Shown: piece by piece, positions 18,138 to 29,300 of the stretch
Layout: every line of letters begins with the position of its first letter
How positions within the stretch are numbered: position 1 is the stretch's first letter
NCBI GenBank assembly: GCA_012728975.1
Contig: JAAYDZ010000006.1
Coordinates: 28,753-92,752, forward strand
DNA: 64,000 nucleotides
Direction: 5' to 3'
Source: Bacteroidales bacterium
GTDB taxonomy: Bacteria; Bacteroidota; Bacteroidia; Bacteroidales; UBA932
The notes under the pieces: generated by a model
Told to the model about the DNA's origin: nothing
The model's input: the letters and a program-made list of their open reading frames with translations, nothing else
Database searches by the model: none
Program-made: the position numbers and the translations under genes

Positions 18138-19862
18138 ATGAAAACCAGACTGACACAGCTCTTCAGACCTAAGTTTTTTGAACTTTTCAAGAAAGGTAAT
18201 TATAGTAAAGAGACCTTCATACAGGATTTTATTGCAGGTGTAATAGTGGGTATTGTTGCTTTGCCGTTGGCAATTGCTTTCGGTATTGCCTCCGGAGTTA
18301 CTCCTCAACAAGGTCTGATTACTGCTGTTGTTGCCGGTTTTCTTACCTCCTTACTGGGAGGTTCCAATTTTCTGATTGGGGGTCCTACCGGAGCATTCAT
18401 CGTAATTGTAGCCGGTATTGTTGGTGACTTCGGAATTCAGGGTTTGATAATATCCACCATTTTGGCCGGAATAATGCTTGTCCTGATGGGTGTGTTCAAG
18501 CTGGGTACTTTGATTAAGTTCATACCGTATCCCATTGTTATAGGCTTTACATCAGGTATTGCCGTGACTATCTTCTCCACCCAGATTAAAGATTTCTTTG
18601 GGTTGACCATAGCTGAGGTTCCTTCCAGTTTTATCGCTAAATGGGGTTGCTATTTCAGCAATCTGGGTTCGATTTCCATTGCAGAGACCTTGATGTCACT
18701 CTTTTGCCTTGCAATAATTATTTTCTGGCCACGAGTGACGAAAAAAGTTCCAGGATCACTTATTGCAATTATTGTTGGAACATTTATTTCGCTACTGCTT
18801 TCCCGTTTTGCAGGCATCGAATTTGCCACAATCGGCAGTAAATTTCCCGAACTGGCGGGAGGAATAGCTATTCCCCAGCCTGTAGCTCCAAAAATCACTC
18901 TTGATACTGCTGTCAAACTCTTTCAACCCGCATTTACCATTGCCTTTCTCTGTGCAATAGAGTCGCTTCTTGCTGCAATGGTTGCAGATGGTGCCACCGG
19001 CAAACGTCACAACTCCAATACCGAGCTTATAGGACAAGGTATAACAAACATTATAACTCCTCTTTTCGGCGGTATCCCGGCAACCGGAGCCCTTGCACGT
19101 ACAATGACCAATATCAATAACGGTGGAAAAACTCCTGTTGCAGGTATTATTCACTCCCTCGTGCTGCTGTTGATTTTCCTATTCCTCATGCCCTATGCTG
19201 TATATATTCCTCTCTCTTGCCTTGCTGCAATCCTTGTGATGGTGGCCTACAATATGAGTGAGTGGAGGACATTCAAGTATCTGCTCAAAGGAGACAGAGC
19301 GGATGTGATAGTGTTATTGATTACTTTTTTCCTGACTGTTTTGGTTGATTTGACAGTTGCTATTGAGGTGGGTCTCTTGATGGCTATCATCCTCTTTGTT
19401 AAACGTGTTTCCGAGACCTCATCCATCACGGTTCTTGAGAGCGATTATTTAGCTGCAACCGAAAATGAAGAGAAGGCTGTGCTTGAGAATATAGAACAAC
19501 TTAATGTTCCTAAAAGCGTAGAGATTTTTGAAATAGACGGACCCTTCTTTTTCGGGCTTGCAAACAAGATGGACGAGCTCGACCGCCAAACCAAAGAAGA
19601 TGTTGTCAAAGTACGTATTATACGTATGCGCAAGGTGCCTTTCATTGATTCGACAGGAATCAATAACCTTCGCAGCCTTTACCAACGTTCAAAAAAGTCC
19701 GGCATCCAGGTTATTCTCTCCGGAGTCCAGGAGACCGTATATGACTCAATAGAAAAGTTCGGCCTACTTCATGAAATAGGGCAAGAGTATGTTTTTCCCC
19801 ATATTATCCCTGCTTTGGCCAAAGCCACAGAGATGGTGATGGTGAGCGAACAGAAAGAGTAA
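18138..19862 (+). CDS. SulP family inorganic anion transporter with STAS domain
   Basis: FIAGVIVGIVALPLAIAFGIASGVTPQQGLITAVVAGFL; C-terminal STAS region VRIIRMRKVPFIDSTGINNL. Confidence 0.95.
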   Translation: MKTRLTQLFRPKFFELFKKGNYSKETFIQDFIAGVIVGIVALPLAIAFGIASGVTPQQGLITAVVAGFLTSLLGGSNFLIGGPTGAFIVIVAGIVGDFGIQGLIISTILAGIMLVLMGVFKLGTLIKFIPYPIVIGFTSGIAVTIFSTQIKDFFGLTIAEVPSSFIAKWGCYFSNLGSISIAETLMSLFCLAIIIFWPRVTKKVPGSLIAIIVGTFISLLLSRFAGIEFATIGSKFPELAGGIAIPQPVAPKITLDTAVKLFQPAFTIAFLCAIESLLAAMVADGATGKRHNSNTELIGQGITNIITPLFGGIPATGALARTMTNINNGGKTPVAGIIHSLVLLLIFLFLMPYAVYIPLSCLAAILVMVAYNMSEWRTFKYLLKGDRADVIVLLITFFLTVLVDLTVAIEVGLLMAIILFVKRVSETSSITVLESDYLAATENEEKAVLENIEQLNVPKSVEIFEIDGPFFFGLANKMDELDRQTKEDVVKVRIIRMRKVPFIDSTGINNLRSLYQRSKKSGIQVILSGVQETVYDSIEKFGLLHEIGQEYVFPHIIPALAKATEMVMVSEQKE

Positions 19863-19878
19863 TCTACTCTTTCAGGAA

Positions 19879-21165
19879 TTACTTAAATAGATTTTCAACT
19901 CTGGTGATTATCCCTTTATCTGAGGCCATGCCGATAAGGGATGGCTTGAGGTAAACAACCCTGTGGTCACGTTTGAAACGCTCTTCTCCTCCGCCTGTAA
20001 TATTGAGCATGGTAATCGCATCTTTCGGCATTTTGCCTGCATTGAAAGCATTGATCATACCTTTCGTAGCAACGGCAGAGGCAGGATGGATGTCAATTCC
20101 CTCGGTACGCAGGAAAAGTGCCTGCATCTCTTTTATATCATTGTTATCCGCCAGCTCAACATCGCCTCCTGCATCGCACATTGCATCATAGAGGCCTCCG
20201 CACACTGCGTATGGGGGTCTTCTATTGGAAAGCACCTTGGCATCTATTGCTGTCGCTTTGATGCGTGCCTCTTCGTCATCCATTGGCAGAAGGGTTTTGC
20301 TTCCGGCTTTCCATGCATCATACATGGGAGTGAAAGGAATATTTTGAGAAGGGAAAAGCTTCATCTTATGGTTACCGAAACGGCCATCCTCTATCAAACG
20401 CAGATTGGCTTCCCATGCAGCAATAGCACCCGTACCGCTACCTATTGATTGGAAATAACAATCGGGAATACGGCCGATTACTTCGGCTGCGGAAAGCACA
20501 GTCGTAGCCATACCATCTCTGCGGGCTACATTCTTTGCCCCGCCCTCGGCAAAAAACATTTCGGATGTACAGACTTTGTCGGCAAGTGCAATAGCGTCAT
20601 AATAGTCGCTCCCTTTTGGTGAGCAGATAAGTTTAACACAGTCGTTGATCGGCTTATCAAACCACAAAGCATCAATATTGTCTTCAGGAACACTTAAGAG
20701 TAACGGAATGTTGTTTTCAGAGCAGACTTTTGCAAATGCTCTAGCCGTGTTACCTGCCGAAGCCACTACCAATACTCCTTTCTTATTGTGAGAGAGTCTG
20801 CCACATACGGAATAGGCCTCTGTCTCCTTAAATGAACCTGTAGTCATGAAGGCATTTTTTTCAGGCCAATAGCCTGAAAAAGAAATATAGAGATTGGGAA
20901 GACCAAGCTCCGAAGCAAGAGCTTCGCTTTTATAGGTCTGAGTAGCAGAGGAACCTTTAAGTGTATGATTTATTGGAAGCCAGTCGGCAAAACGGTAGAT
21001 GCCCTCTTTCTGATCTCCAAAGTCTATCTGTTTTTTTTCATAAATAGCTCTTATGAGTGAGGGCTCCGTACCCTGCGGGTCTGAAAGTAGCCATCCCGTA
21101 TCCTCAAATCTGCGGCCTGTAGCCAAATTTTCAAGTACGTACTTTGTGGGTTTGAAATTTTTCAT
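19879..21165 (-). CDS. thrC: threonine synthase
   Basis: ATGSFKETEAY-like PLP region (GSFKE), VVASAGNTARAF, FAEGGAKNVARRDGM, LNITGGGEERF. Confidence 0.85.
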   Translation of the reverse strand: MKNFKPTKYVLENLATGRRFEDTGWLLSDPQGTEPSLIRAIYEKKQIDFGDQKEGIYRFADWLPINHTLKGSSATQTYKSEALASELGLPNLYISFSGYWPEKNAFMTTGSFKETEAYSVCGRLSHNKKGVLVVASAGNTARAFAKVCSENNIPLLLSVPEDNIDALWFDKPINDCVKLICSPKGSDYYDAIALADKVCTSEMFFAEGGAKNVARRDGMATTVLSAAEVIGRIPDCYFQSIGSGTGAIAAWEANLRLIEDGRFGNHKMKLFPSQNIPFTPMYDAWKAGSKTLLPMDDEEARIKATAIDAKVLSNRRPPYAVCGGLYDAMCDAGGDVELADNNDIKEMQALFLRTEGIDIHPASAVATKGMINAFNAGKMPKDAITMLNITGGGEERFKRDHRVVYLKPSLIGMASDKGIITRVENLFK

Positions 21166-21217
21166 ATCTCTCTTATTTTATTACACATTACTTTATCTTT
21201 TCATCCTTTCCTTTGAT

Positions 21218-21280
21218 TCTACATACTACCCACTACATACTACCCACTACACACTACCCACTACCCACTACATACTATAT
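21218..21280. repeat. heptanucleotide array E (ACTACCC/ACTACAY)
   Basis: TCTACAT ACTACCC ACTACAT ACTACCC ACTACAC ACTACCC ACTACCC ACTACAT ACTATAT; the last 3 units lie in or over the 3' end of the Hdr-like CDS. Confidence 0.93.
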
Positions 21281-23090
21281 TGTCGGCAATAACCTGGGCA
21301 AAGTCGACTACTTTAACCTCCGATTGCCTGCTGAAGGTCTTCATACAGAGCGGGCAGGCAGTCACAATCCTGTCGGGAGAGTTGGCCATAAGATTGCGGA
21401 TGGAGTTTTCCGTGATACGCCCTCTCTCTTCATGTGTGAGAGTGAGACTGCCAAGAGAACCGCCACAGCATATGCTCTCTTTGCGCTCTTTAGCAGCCGG
21501 TACCAGGTCGGCGACCCTTGCCAGAGCCTTGCGGGGAGCATCATAAATACCGCAACCACGTCCAAGCTCACAGGGATCATGGTACACATATTTGAGCTCC
21601 TGTTTCTTCAAATTTATGACTCCTTCGGCAGCCAGTTGCTCGAAGTACTCAGTATAGTGCAGCACCTGCACTCCTTGCAGTTCATATTCCTCCTTGAATA
21701 TTCTGTAACAGATAGCACAAGATACTAATAGTATCGGCGCACCGCTTTCCTTTATAATCTGAGTATTCTTCTCTATGAGTGCCTTTGCCTCTTCGGTACG
21801 ACCCGAGAGCAGCAGCGGTCTTCCGCAACAGACAGTCCCATTCGCATCCATCAGCGTGAAATCTATCCCAGCCGTTGTGAGCACTTTCTGTATTGATTGT
21901 GATATCGTCGGTGTTAAAGAGCTCATACAGCCTGCATAATAGAGCACTTTCTCTCCACCTACCGAGATCGCCGATGTCAGAGCATCGTTGGGGATTTTAT
22001 CCAGATAGCTGAAATCTTGTTCTATATTGTAGTGCTGTTGTTTGCGGAGTGCAAGGCGCAGGTCAATGGCAGATATGTTTATAGGGCATAGGACTGAACA
22101 CTTGCCACACATCAGGCACTTGTCAGCAATGGCAAGCGCACGCGGTTGGTTTCTTCGTTTGACCTGCCTTACGTAATAGACAGTAGTATTTTTGAGTCCA
22201 GCCTTGTCTACGCTCATTGGGCAAGCGTCCAGACAGACTCCACAGCTTGGGCAGGAGTATAGCTCTGCCAGAGCATAGCCCTTGCGCGGTCTGCGTACTC
22301 TGATACCTGCATTCTTGAGAGGAATCAGGAAGAATTCCGCGGGAATATGCATATATCGGGTAAATGGCAGTACCATCATAAAGGTACCCAGTGCTATAGA
22401 GTAGGCCCACCAGGCGATCGTAAAGTTCTCCGGTTTGCTGAGAATGCTGGCAAAGAGCCAATTGACAGGTACAGTGAGAAAACTGCCTCCGCCGACACCT
22501 GCGGTAAATCCTTCGGCTATCAGCCTCAGTGGAAATATTGCCCAAAGAGAATAGAGTCCGACCCGATCCAAAAGGGTCAGCTTTGTGGTCCTCCTCATTC
22601 CCATCAGTTGGGAACGGAAACGCTTGATGATTGCCAGAATTATACCGCTGAGTACTACCAGAAGGAAAAAGTCCATAAGGAAGAAGAGTAGTGAACCCTT
22701 TAAAGTTGTACTCTCAACTGCCATGAAATAGCGGAAAAATATAGGATAGTAAAACAATCCGCCCCTTTCGGGAATATACAGGAAGGTCTCAATATGCCCG
22801 ATTACGATGAGCATAAACCAGCCGAAAGCTATACTGGAGTGCATATATCCCAGTACCTTGTTACGTCTCCAGAGCTTAACGTGCAAAAGACAATCGCCGA
22901 ACCAGTCACGAATATTCTTTCCCATTATCACAGGATTAACCAATGACTTGTAGAATTTGATACGATCTTTGCGTTCGAGCTGGACCATTATCTTTAAAAC
23001 GCCGATAATGCACCATAGTAGAACGAATATCATCCCCACCATGAAAGGGAGTACAAAGTGGTCAAACCCTGATATGAACCTCTCTCTCAT
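21261..23090 (-). CDS. HdrDE/DsrMK-like fusion: membrane (NarI/HdrE-like) domain, two 4Fe-4S clusters and two CCG domains
   Basis: N-terminal TM segments; CPSCGVCLDACP and CLMCGKCSVLCP; GCMSS...CCGRP..., DPCELGRGCG...CCGG...CPLC. Confidence 0.85.
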   Translation of the reverse strand: MRERFISGFDHFVLPFMVGMIFVLLWCIIGVLKIMVQLERKDRIKFYKSLVNPVIMGKNIRDWFGDCLLHVKLWRRNKVLGYMHSSIAFGWFMLIVIGHIETFLYIPERGGLFYYPIFFRYFMAVESTTLKGSLLFFLMDFFLLVVLSGIILAIIKRFRSQLMGMRRTTKLTLLDRVGLYSLWAIFPLRLIAEGFTAGVGGGSFLTVPVNWLFASILSKPENFTIAWWAYSIALGTFMMVLPFTRYMHIPAEFFLIPLKNAGIRVRRPRKGYALAELYSCPSCGVCLDACPMSVDKAGLKNTTVYYVRQVKRRNQPRALAIADKCLMCGKCSVLCPINISAIDLRLALRKQQHYNIEQDFSYLDKIPNDALTSAISVGGEKVLYYAGCMSSLTPTISQSIQKVLTTAGIDFTLMDANGTVCCGRPLLLSGRTEEAKALIEKNTQIIKESGAPILLVSCAICYRIFKEEYELQGVQVLHYTEYFEQLAAEGVINLKKQELKYVYHDPCELGRGCGIYDAPRKALARVADLVPAAKERKESICCGGSLGSLTLTHEERGRITENSIRNLMANSPDRIVTACPLCMKTFSRQSEVKVVDFAQVIADNIVCSG

Positions 23091-23097
23091 AATAACG

Positions 23098-23424
23098 TCA
23101 GATATTGTATATTTTACAAATTGAAAGAATCAGGTGCCGTGTATTGATACCTCTCGGGCATACGATATAGCATTTGCCGCAAAGCATACAGGACTTGAGT
23201 TGTGGAAGCACATCCTCCTGCTGTCCGCGTTGAAGGCAGAGCAAGACTTTTCTCAGATTGACATCTGTAAAAACACCTGCAGTACAACTGGCAGCGCAAG
23301 ATCCGCATGACATACATTTTATGGCATCAGGTTCTAAGGCACACAATTCATCAAACAGACTCAGGTCTGCATCGTCGATTTCAATTGTCGAGCTCGGTGT
23401 GAGACTATATCCGAAATCTATCAT
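23098..23424 (-). CDS. HdrC-like 4Fe-4S dicluster protein
   Basis: CMSCGSCAASCTAG and CMLCGKCYIVCPRG. Confidence 0.85.
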   Translation of the reverse strand: MIDFGYSLTPSSTIEIDDADLSLFDELCALEPDAIKCMSCGSCAASCTAGVFTDVNLRKVLLCLQRGQQEDVLPQLKSCMLCGKCYIVCPRGINTRHLILSICKIYNI

Positions 23425-24437
23425 TTGGCCTTTTGTTTGAAATAGTTGTCAATGGCCATAGCTGCCACCCTGGCTTCGTTTAGCGTTTCAGGAATAGTTT
23501 TGGGTCCGGTAGCAGCACCGGCAAAGAAAATGCCCTTGCTGTGGCTCTCTGTGGTTCGGCAAAGCAAATCCCGAGGCATGAAAAATCCATCTTCTCCGGT
23601 ATGGACTCCTGTCATTGAAGCAATCTCCGGAGTTTCGACGCAGGGAGACATGCCTGCCATAAGCACAAGCAGATCCATAGTTATGCGCAAAGGTTTGCCT
23701 ACAAGAGTATCTTCGGCTTTCACGACAAGTTTTCCATCTATATCTTCGGAGACCTCTGAAACCCTGCCACGAACAAAGAAGATCCCATATTTACGTTGGG
23801 CGTTGAGATAGAGGTCCTCATATTTGCGACCGAACATTCTCAAGTCCATATAGAAACAATATATGGTAGCATCCGGATAGAGTTCTTTCATCTCGCAGGC
23901 CTGTTTGATAGCTGTTGCACAGCACACTTTGGAGCACTGGCGGTTGCCCGCTTTTTCATCTCTGGAACCTACACAGTGGACAAATCCTATAACTTTTGGG
24001 TCTTGGATCCTTGGGTCTTTCCCTGTGTTGAAAAAATTCTCGAGATCGGCATTTGTAATAACATGGTTATATATGCCGTAGCCATATTCTTCTTTCTTTT
24101 CGGCGGGGAACATTGAAAATCCCGTAGCGAAAAGAATGGCATCCGCTTGTACTGAAATGCCATTGGAGAAGATGGCTACATATAGATCCTTTAGTTTGTT
24201 GATTGAGATGATATTGGTATCTGTAAAGCAGTTAATTCCTTCCAGATCGGATGTAAGTGAGGTTAGGAGTTCCTTGGTAGACTCTCCATCCGGAAAGAGT
24301 TTGTGCCATTTTGCAAGATGTCCTCCCAGACGGGGCTCTTTTTCTATGAGGATCGGTGTGTGGCCGTAATCGCGTATTCTGTGAGCAGCTTCAATACCGG
24401 CAGGACCTCCGCCAATTATAAGTACATTTCGTTTCAT
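23421..24437 (-). CDS. HdrA/QmoA-like FAD-binding subunit
   Basis: IIGGGPAGIEAAHRI FAD motif; HCVGSRDEKAGNRQCSKVCC HdrA signature. Confidence 0.85.
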   Translation of the reverse strand: MKRNVLIIGGGPAGIEAAHRIRDYGHTPILIEKEPRLGGHLAKWHKLFPDGESTKELLTSLTSDLEGINCFTDTNIISINKLKDLYVAIFSNGISVQADAILFATGFSMFPAEKKEEYGYGIYNHVITNADLENFFNTGKDPRIQDPKVIGFVHCVGSRDEKAGNRQCSKVCCATAIKQACEMKELYPDATIYCFYMDLRMFGRKYEDLYLNAQRKYGIFFVRGRVSEVSEDIDGKLVVKAEDTLVGKPLRITMDLLVLMAGMSPCVETPEIASMTGVHTGEDGFFMPRDLLCRTTESHSKGIFFAGAATGPKTIPETLNEARVAAMAIDNYFKQKAK

Positions 24438-24453
24438 TGAGTCATTTATTATA

Positions 24454-25545
24454 TCAACAACACTTGATGTTCATAGGAAATTCCGGCATTTGCAGGAGTT
24501 TACCTCCTTTGCCTTTATATTTATCTTTTTTGTTGTATTTGATTCCCATTTTGTCCAGTAGAGGCTCTACAGCCACCTGGTGCAATTGAAGTCCCAGGTC
24601 CCATGGGTCATATCCCAACACCAGACCGGCAACCTCCTCGTAAGTGAACACCGGAATGCCATATCCGTTTTCACCATAGGTCTTACCAGTCTGCTCGGCT
24701 ATCACATATTGCCATCTGTCCATGAAATAGGGGCATCCGGGACAGTTGGTGATAATCATGTCGGGCTTGTAGGGTTCCATGGATTCAAACTTTTTGTAGG
24801 TATTGGACATTGAATAACCGCGATTGGCTTTAACCAGATATTGTCTGAAACCAAATCCGCAGCAATGTCTGCGTTCAGGGTAATCTATTACCTCTCCAGC
24901 CCATGAATCAATCATGCCGGCAAGAACATAGGGATATTCTGCACCACCTACACCTTTTGAGGGAAACATTTTAGAATAATGGCATCCTATATGTTCAACA
25001 ACCCTCAGCGGTTCACCTGTAAATTTGTTGACAAGACGGTGCTTTGCCCTAGCAGCTATCTCGTTGCGGAACTTGTAGATGATGTCACTTGCGTGAGCCA
25101 GGTATTCCGGCTTCGTCAATTCTCGTCTGCATGATTTCCATAGATGTTCCCGGATTTTTGCTTCTAAATCGGGAAAAGTTCTCCAGTCTTCAAGCACTTC
25201 GGTATAGAGACCGAATGAGGTTATACAGGAGCAAACATAGTTTTTGTAGCCGTGTTCACCCATCAGAGCAAATTGGCGCGCGATAATGGTCATCATCGTT
25301 TCTTGTGGTAGGGCCTCTGCGTGGTATGCAATGCCTCCGCAAGTAGTGTGGTGTTCAGTTTCGAAGAAGTCTTTCTCCAGTTTGTTGCGACAAATATCAA
25401 GAAATGCAACTTCAGATCCCGGGAAAAACCCTTGTCGTATGCAGCTTCTCACATAGAACCAGTGGTCATCAGGAATCTCTTTCTGATAGTCTGACCATAT
25501 TTTCTGTTTTCCTTGAAATATCATTTCAATGCTGTTTAAAATCAA
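24454..25545 (-). CDS. HdrB-like CCG-domain protein
   Basis: HIGCHYSKMFP ... RRHCCGFGF ... NCPGCPYFMD. Confidence 0.85.
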   Translation of the reverse strand: MILNSIEMIFQGKQKIWSDYQKEIPDDHWFYVRSCIRQGFFPGSEVAFLDICRNKLEKDFFETEHHTTCGGIAYHAEALPQETMMTIIARQFALMGEHGYKNYVCSCITSFGLYTEVLEDWRTFPDLEAKIREHLWKSCRRELTKPEYLAHASDIIYKFRNEIAARAKHRLVNKFTGEPLRVVEHIGCHYSKMFPSKGVGGAEYPYVLAGMIDSWAGEVIDYPERRHCCGFGFRQYLVKANRGYSMSNTYKKFESMEPYKPDMIITNCPGCPYFMDRWQYVIAEQTGKTYGENGYGIPVFTYEEVAGLVLGYDPWDLGLQLHQVAVEPLLDKMGIKYNKKDKYKGKGGKLLQMPEFPMNIKCC

Positions 25546-26237
25546 TGGTTAAGATGGTCCTTTTCAGTATCTTCAAATGCCTTCCTCTCATATTCGTCGA
25601 AGGGGAGGCCCATCTCTTTTGCTTTTCGTTTAGATACCTCTTCTATTATCTCCATACGGCGCGTGGCACCAGTCTCATCGAAGATAGCCTTGAGTTCGGC
25701 AAGTGATTCATCGGGAATTTTTCTCAAAATTCCCGGCCCTTTCCCGTCCAGATTTGCCCCTAGGCGTTCATAGACATCTTCCATGTTTTCATTGACCCAT
25801 TTGCCGGTCAGGCCATATTCGGGATGATCCTTGTAGAGAAATGTACGTGGATAGACACAGTAGCCATAGTTAAGGATATTGCTTTGCATTCGGCGTGTGA
25901 GAGGGAGCATCTGTCGTCCTTTTTCGCTTTCCACAAAATAGCCCAAATCAATAGAGAGTGATCTTAGCGCCATGACAACAAGACCGGGAGCATTACGCCT
26001 GGGACATCGTGTCACGCAAGACATACACTCACCGCAGTACCAGATTTGTTCGCCTTTGAGTAGTTCCTCAATCCTGGCGTCATCCTGGCTTTGGACGATG
26101 TTGACTATGTTTTTGGGATTGTATTGGTAGAATTCGGCGGCAGGGCAGATGGCCGTGCAGGTACCGCAGTTTATACAAGCTTTTAATCCTTCTTTAATGC
26201 GATAATCCTGGATTAATTTTTCGTATAGTTTGCCCAT
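25542..26237 (-). CDS. HdrC-like 4Fe-4S dicluster protein
   Basis: CINCGTCTAICP and CGECMSCVTRCP. Confidence 0.85.
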   Translation of the reverse strand: MGKLYEKLIQDYRIKEGLKACINCGTCTAICPAAEFYQYNPKNIVNIVQSQDDARIEELLKGEQIWYCGECMSCVTRCPRRNAPGLVVMALRSLSIDLGYFVESEKGRQMLPLTRRMQSNILNYGYCVYPRTFLYKDHPEYGLTGKWVNENMEDVYERLGANLDGKGPGILRKIPDESLAELKAIFDETGATRRMEIIEEVSKRKAKEMGLPFDEYERKAFEDTEKDHLNH

Positions 26238-26385
26238 ACTAGTTTGGTTTTAGTACAACAAAGTTAACAAAAAACTATAACAAACACATAAAGAGAGATA
26301 AAATGACGTAGGCGATTATGTCAGAAGTGAATCCAATTGACAAAAATCAACCCAATTACAATGTTGTAAGAAAAATCTGTCTCAG

Positions 26386-29300
26386 CTATGAAGTATATTC
26401 ATCCCAGCTCTTGATCTGTATCTCATCTATGGGCAGGTTGCAGAAAGAGATGATAAATGCAGTTGCCAGTCTGGTGTTCGTTATCAAAGGTATGTTGAAG
26501 TCCACTGCTGCGCGGCGTATCTTGTAGCCGTTACTCAATTCGGATTCGGTTAGGTTTTTAGGTATATTAACCACGAAGTCTATCTCTTTGTTCTGTATCA
26601 TCTCCAATGCACTTCGCTCTTCTCCGTCCTCGCTGGGCCAGAGCACTCGGGTAGCGGGAACATTGTTCTCAATAAAAAATTTATAGGTACCATCCGTTGC
26701 AAAGAGTTTATAGCCGTGTTGTACCAGCAGACGGGAGGCATTTAGCATTTCTGCCTTTTGACGAGCATCACCGGTAGAGAGCAGGATGTTCTTTTTTGGA
26801 ATGGTGTATCCTACGGAGAGCATAGATTTGAGGATAGCTTCATTTGTGTCATCGCCGATACAGCCGACCTCACCGGTAGAGGCCATATCCACTCCCAGTA
26901 CAGGGTCTGCTTTCTGCAGACGCGAAAAGGAGAACTGAGAGGCCTTGATGCCTACATAATCAAGGTCAAAGGCACTTTTTGATGGGGGTACCGGATTTTC
27001 TCCCATCATAACCCTGGTGGCAAGCTCGATAAAGTTGATCTTGAGTACCTTGGATACGAAGGGGAAACTTCTGGATGCGCGAAGGTTGCATTCGATTACC
27101 TTTATATCGTTCTCTTTTGCAAGGAACTGGATATTGAATGGACCAGAAATATTGAGTTCGTTAGCTATCTTGCGGGCAATCTTTTTAATCCTCCTGGCGG
27201 TTTCAACGTAGAGTTTCTGAGGAGGGAACTGAATAGTTGCATCTCCGGAGTGAACTCCGGCAAATTCTATATGTTCTGAAATTGCGTAGGCTATTACTTC
27301 TCCACGGTTGGCCACGGCATCAAACTCTATTTCCTTGGCATGTTCTATAAATTCGCTGACTACAACAGGATGTTTCTTGGAAACATTTGCTGCCAGGGAG
27401 AGGAATCTCTCCAATTCGCCCTCGTTGGAGCAAACATTCATGGCCGCACCGGAAAGCACATAAGAGGGGCGTACTAAAACAGGGAATCCTACTGACTCCA
27501 CAAATTGGTTGATGTCCTCAAGGGTTGTAAGTTCCTGCCATTTGGGCTGGTCAACTCCAATTGAATCCAGCATAGAGGAAAATTTGTGTCTGTCTTCGGC
27601 TCTGTCGATGCTGGATGCGGCGGTTCCAAGGATATTGACGCCATTCTCGTCAAGTCGAAGGGCGAGATTGTTGGGAATCTGTCCTCCTACGGAGAGAATA
27701 ATGCCGTGAGGCTCTTCCAGCTCATATATATCCATTACCCTTTCAAATGTGAGTTCGTCAAAATAGAGACGGTCACATATATCGTAGTCAGTAGAAACTG
27801 TTTCGGGGTTATAATTTATCATTATACCTCTCCATCCCGACTTGCGGATAGTCTGGAGTGCATTGACACTGCACCAGTCAAACTCCACTGAGCTGCCTAT
27901 GCGATAGGCTCCGGAACCAAGTACAATAACGGATCTACGGTCTTTTTCATATTCTATATCGTGCTCTTGCCCGTTATATGTTAGGTAGAGGTAGTTGCTT
28001 TGAGCAGGAAATTCACCGGCAAGAGTGTCAATTTGTTTTACATAAGGGACAATGCCAAGGGATTTACGGTATTTGCGGATGCGGATGACTTGTTCTTCAG
28101 TTTCCAGTTTATCTTTAAATACAAAGCGTCCAATCTGGAAATCGGAAAAACCGAGCTGTTTGGCTAGTTTTAAGAGTTCAACATCTAACTCCTGCGGCTT
28201 GTCGGCTTTTTCTAACTCTTTGGAGACAAGCACTATGTTATATAACTTTTCAAGAAACCATTTATCGATTTTAGTCAGATCGCACACCTCATCCACTGTG
28301 TAACCTTTCTGGAAGGCCTTTGAGATGACAAAGATGCGGTTGTCGGTAGGTTCCCGCAACGCCTTATTGATGTCAGGTACCACAATCTCCTTGTTTGCAA
28401 CAAATCCGTGAGCTCCCTGTCCAATCATTCGCAGACCCTTCTGCATCGCCTCTTCAAAATTCCGGCCGATAGCCATTACCTCTCCGACGCTCTTCATGCT
28501 ACTGCCGATCTCCCTTGAGACTCCATGGAACTTGGAAAGGTCCCAACGTGGAATCTTGCAGATCACATAATCGAGAGCAGGCTCGAAAAATGCTAAAGTG
28601 GTATGTGTGACAGAGTTTTTGAGTTCAAATAGTCCGTAGCCTAGAGCGAGTTTTGCAGCAACTGTGGCCAGGGGATAACCTGTGGCCTTGGATGCGAGTG
28701 CGGAACTCCTGGATAGACGTGCGTTGATCTCAATGACGCGGTAGTCGTCGGATAGAGTGTCGTAAGCAAACTGTACATTGCATTCTCCAATGATACCGAC
28801 ATGACGCGCTATCTTTATTGCCAGTTCCTTAAGCATAGAGATATCGTGATTGTCCAGAGTCTGACAGGGGGCCACCACAATACTTTCTCCTGTATGAATA
28901 CCGAGGGGATCGAAATTCTCCATATTGGCTACTGTGATGCAGTTGTCATATTTGTCGCGCACTACCTCATACTCAATCTCCTTCCACCCTTTTAGTGATT
29001 TCTCCACCAATACCTGTGGGGAGTAGGAGAATGATTTTTCCGCAAGGAGGTTGAGCTCTTCTTCATTGTCACAAAATCCGCTGCCGAGGCCTCCGAGCGC
29101 ATACGCTGCCCTAAGAATAACCGGATAGCCAAGCTCTGAAGCCGCTTTGCGTGCATCTTCAATATTGTCCACAGCGTGGCTTTTGATAATCTTAACGCCA
29201 ATCTCCTCCATTTTCTTGTTGAAGAGATTCCTGTCTTCAGTATCTATAATTGCCTGAACGGGCGTTCCCAGTACCTTTATGCCGTATTTTTCAAAAACTC

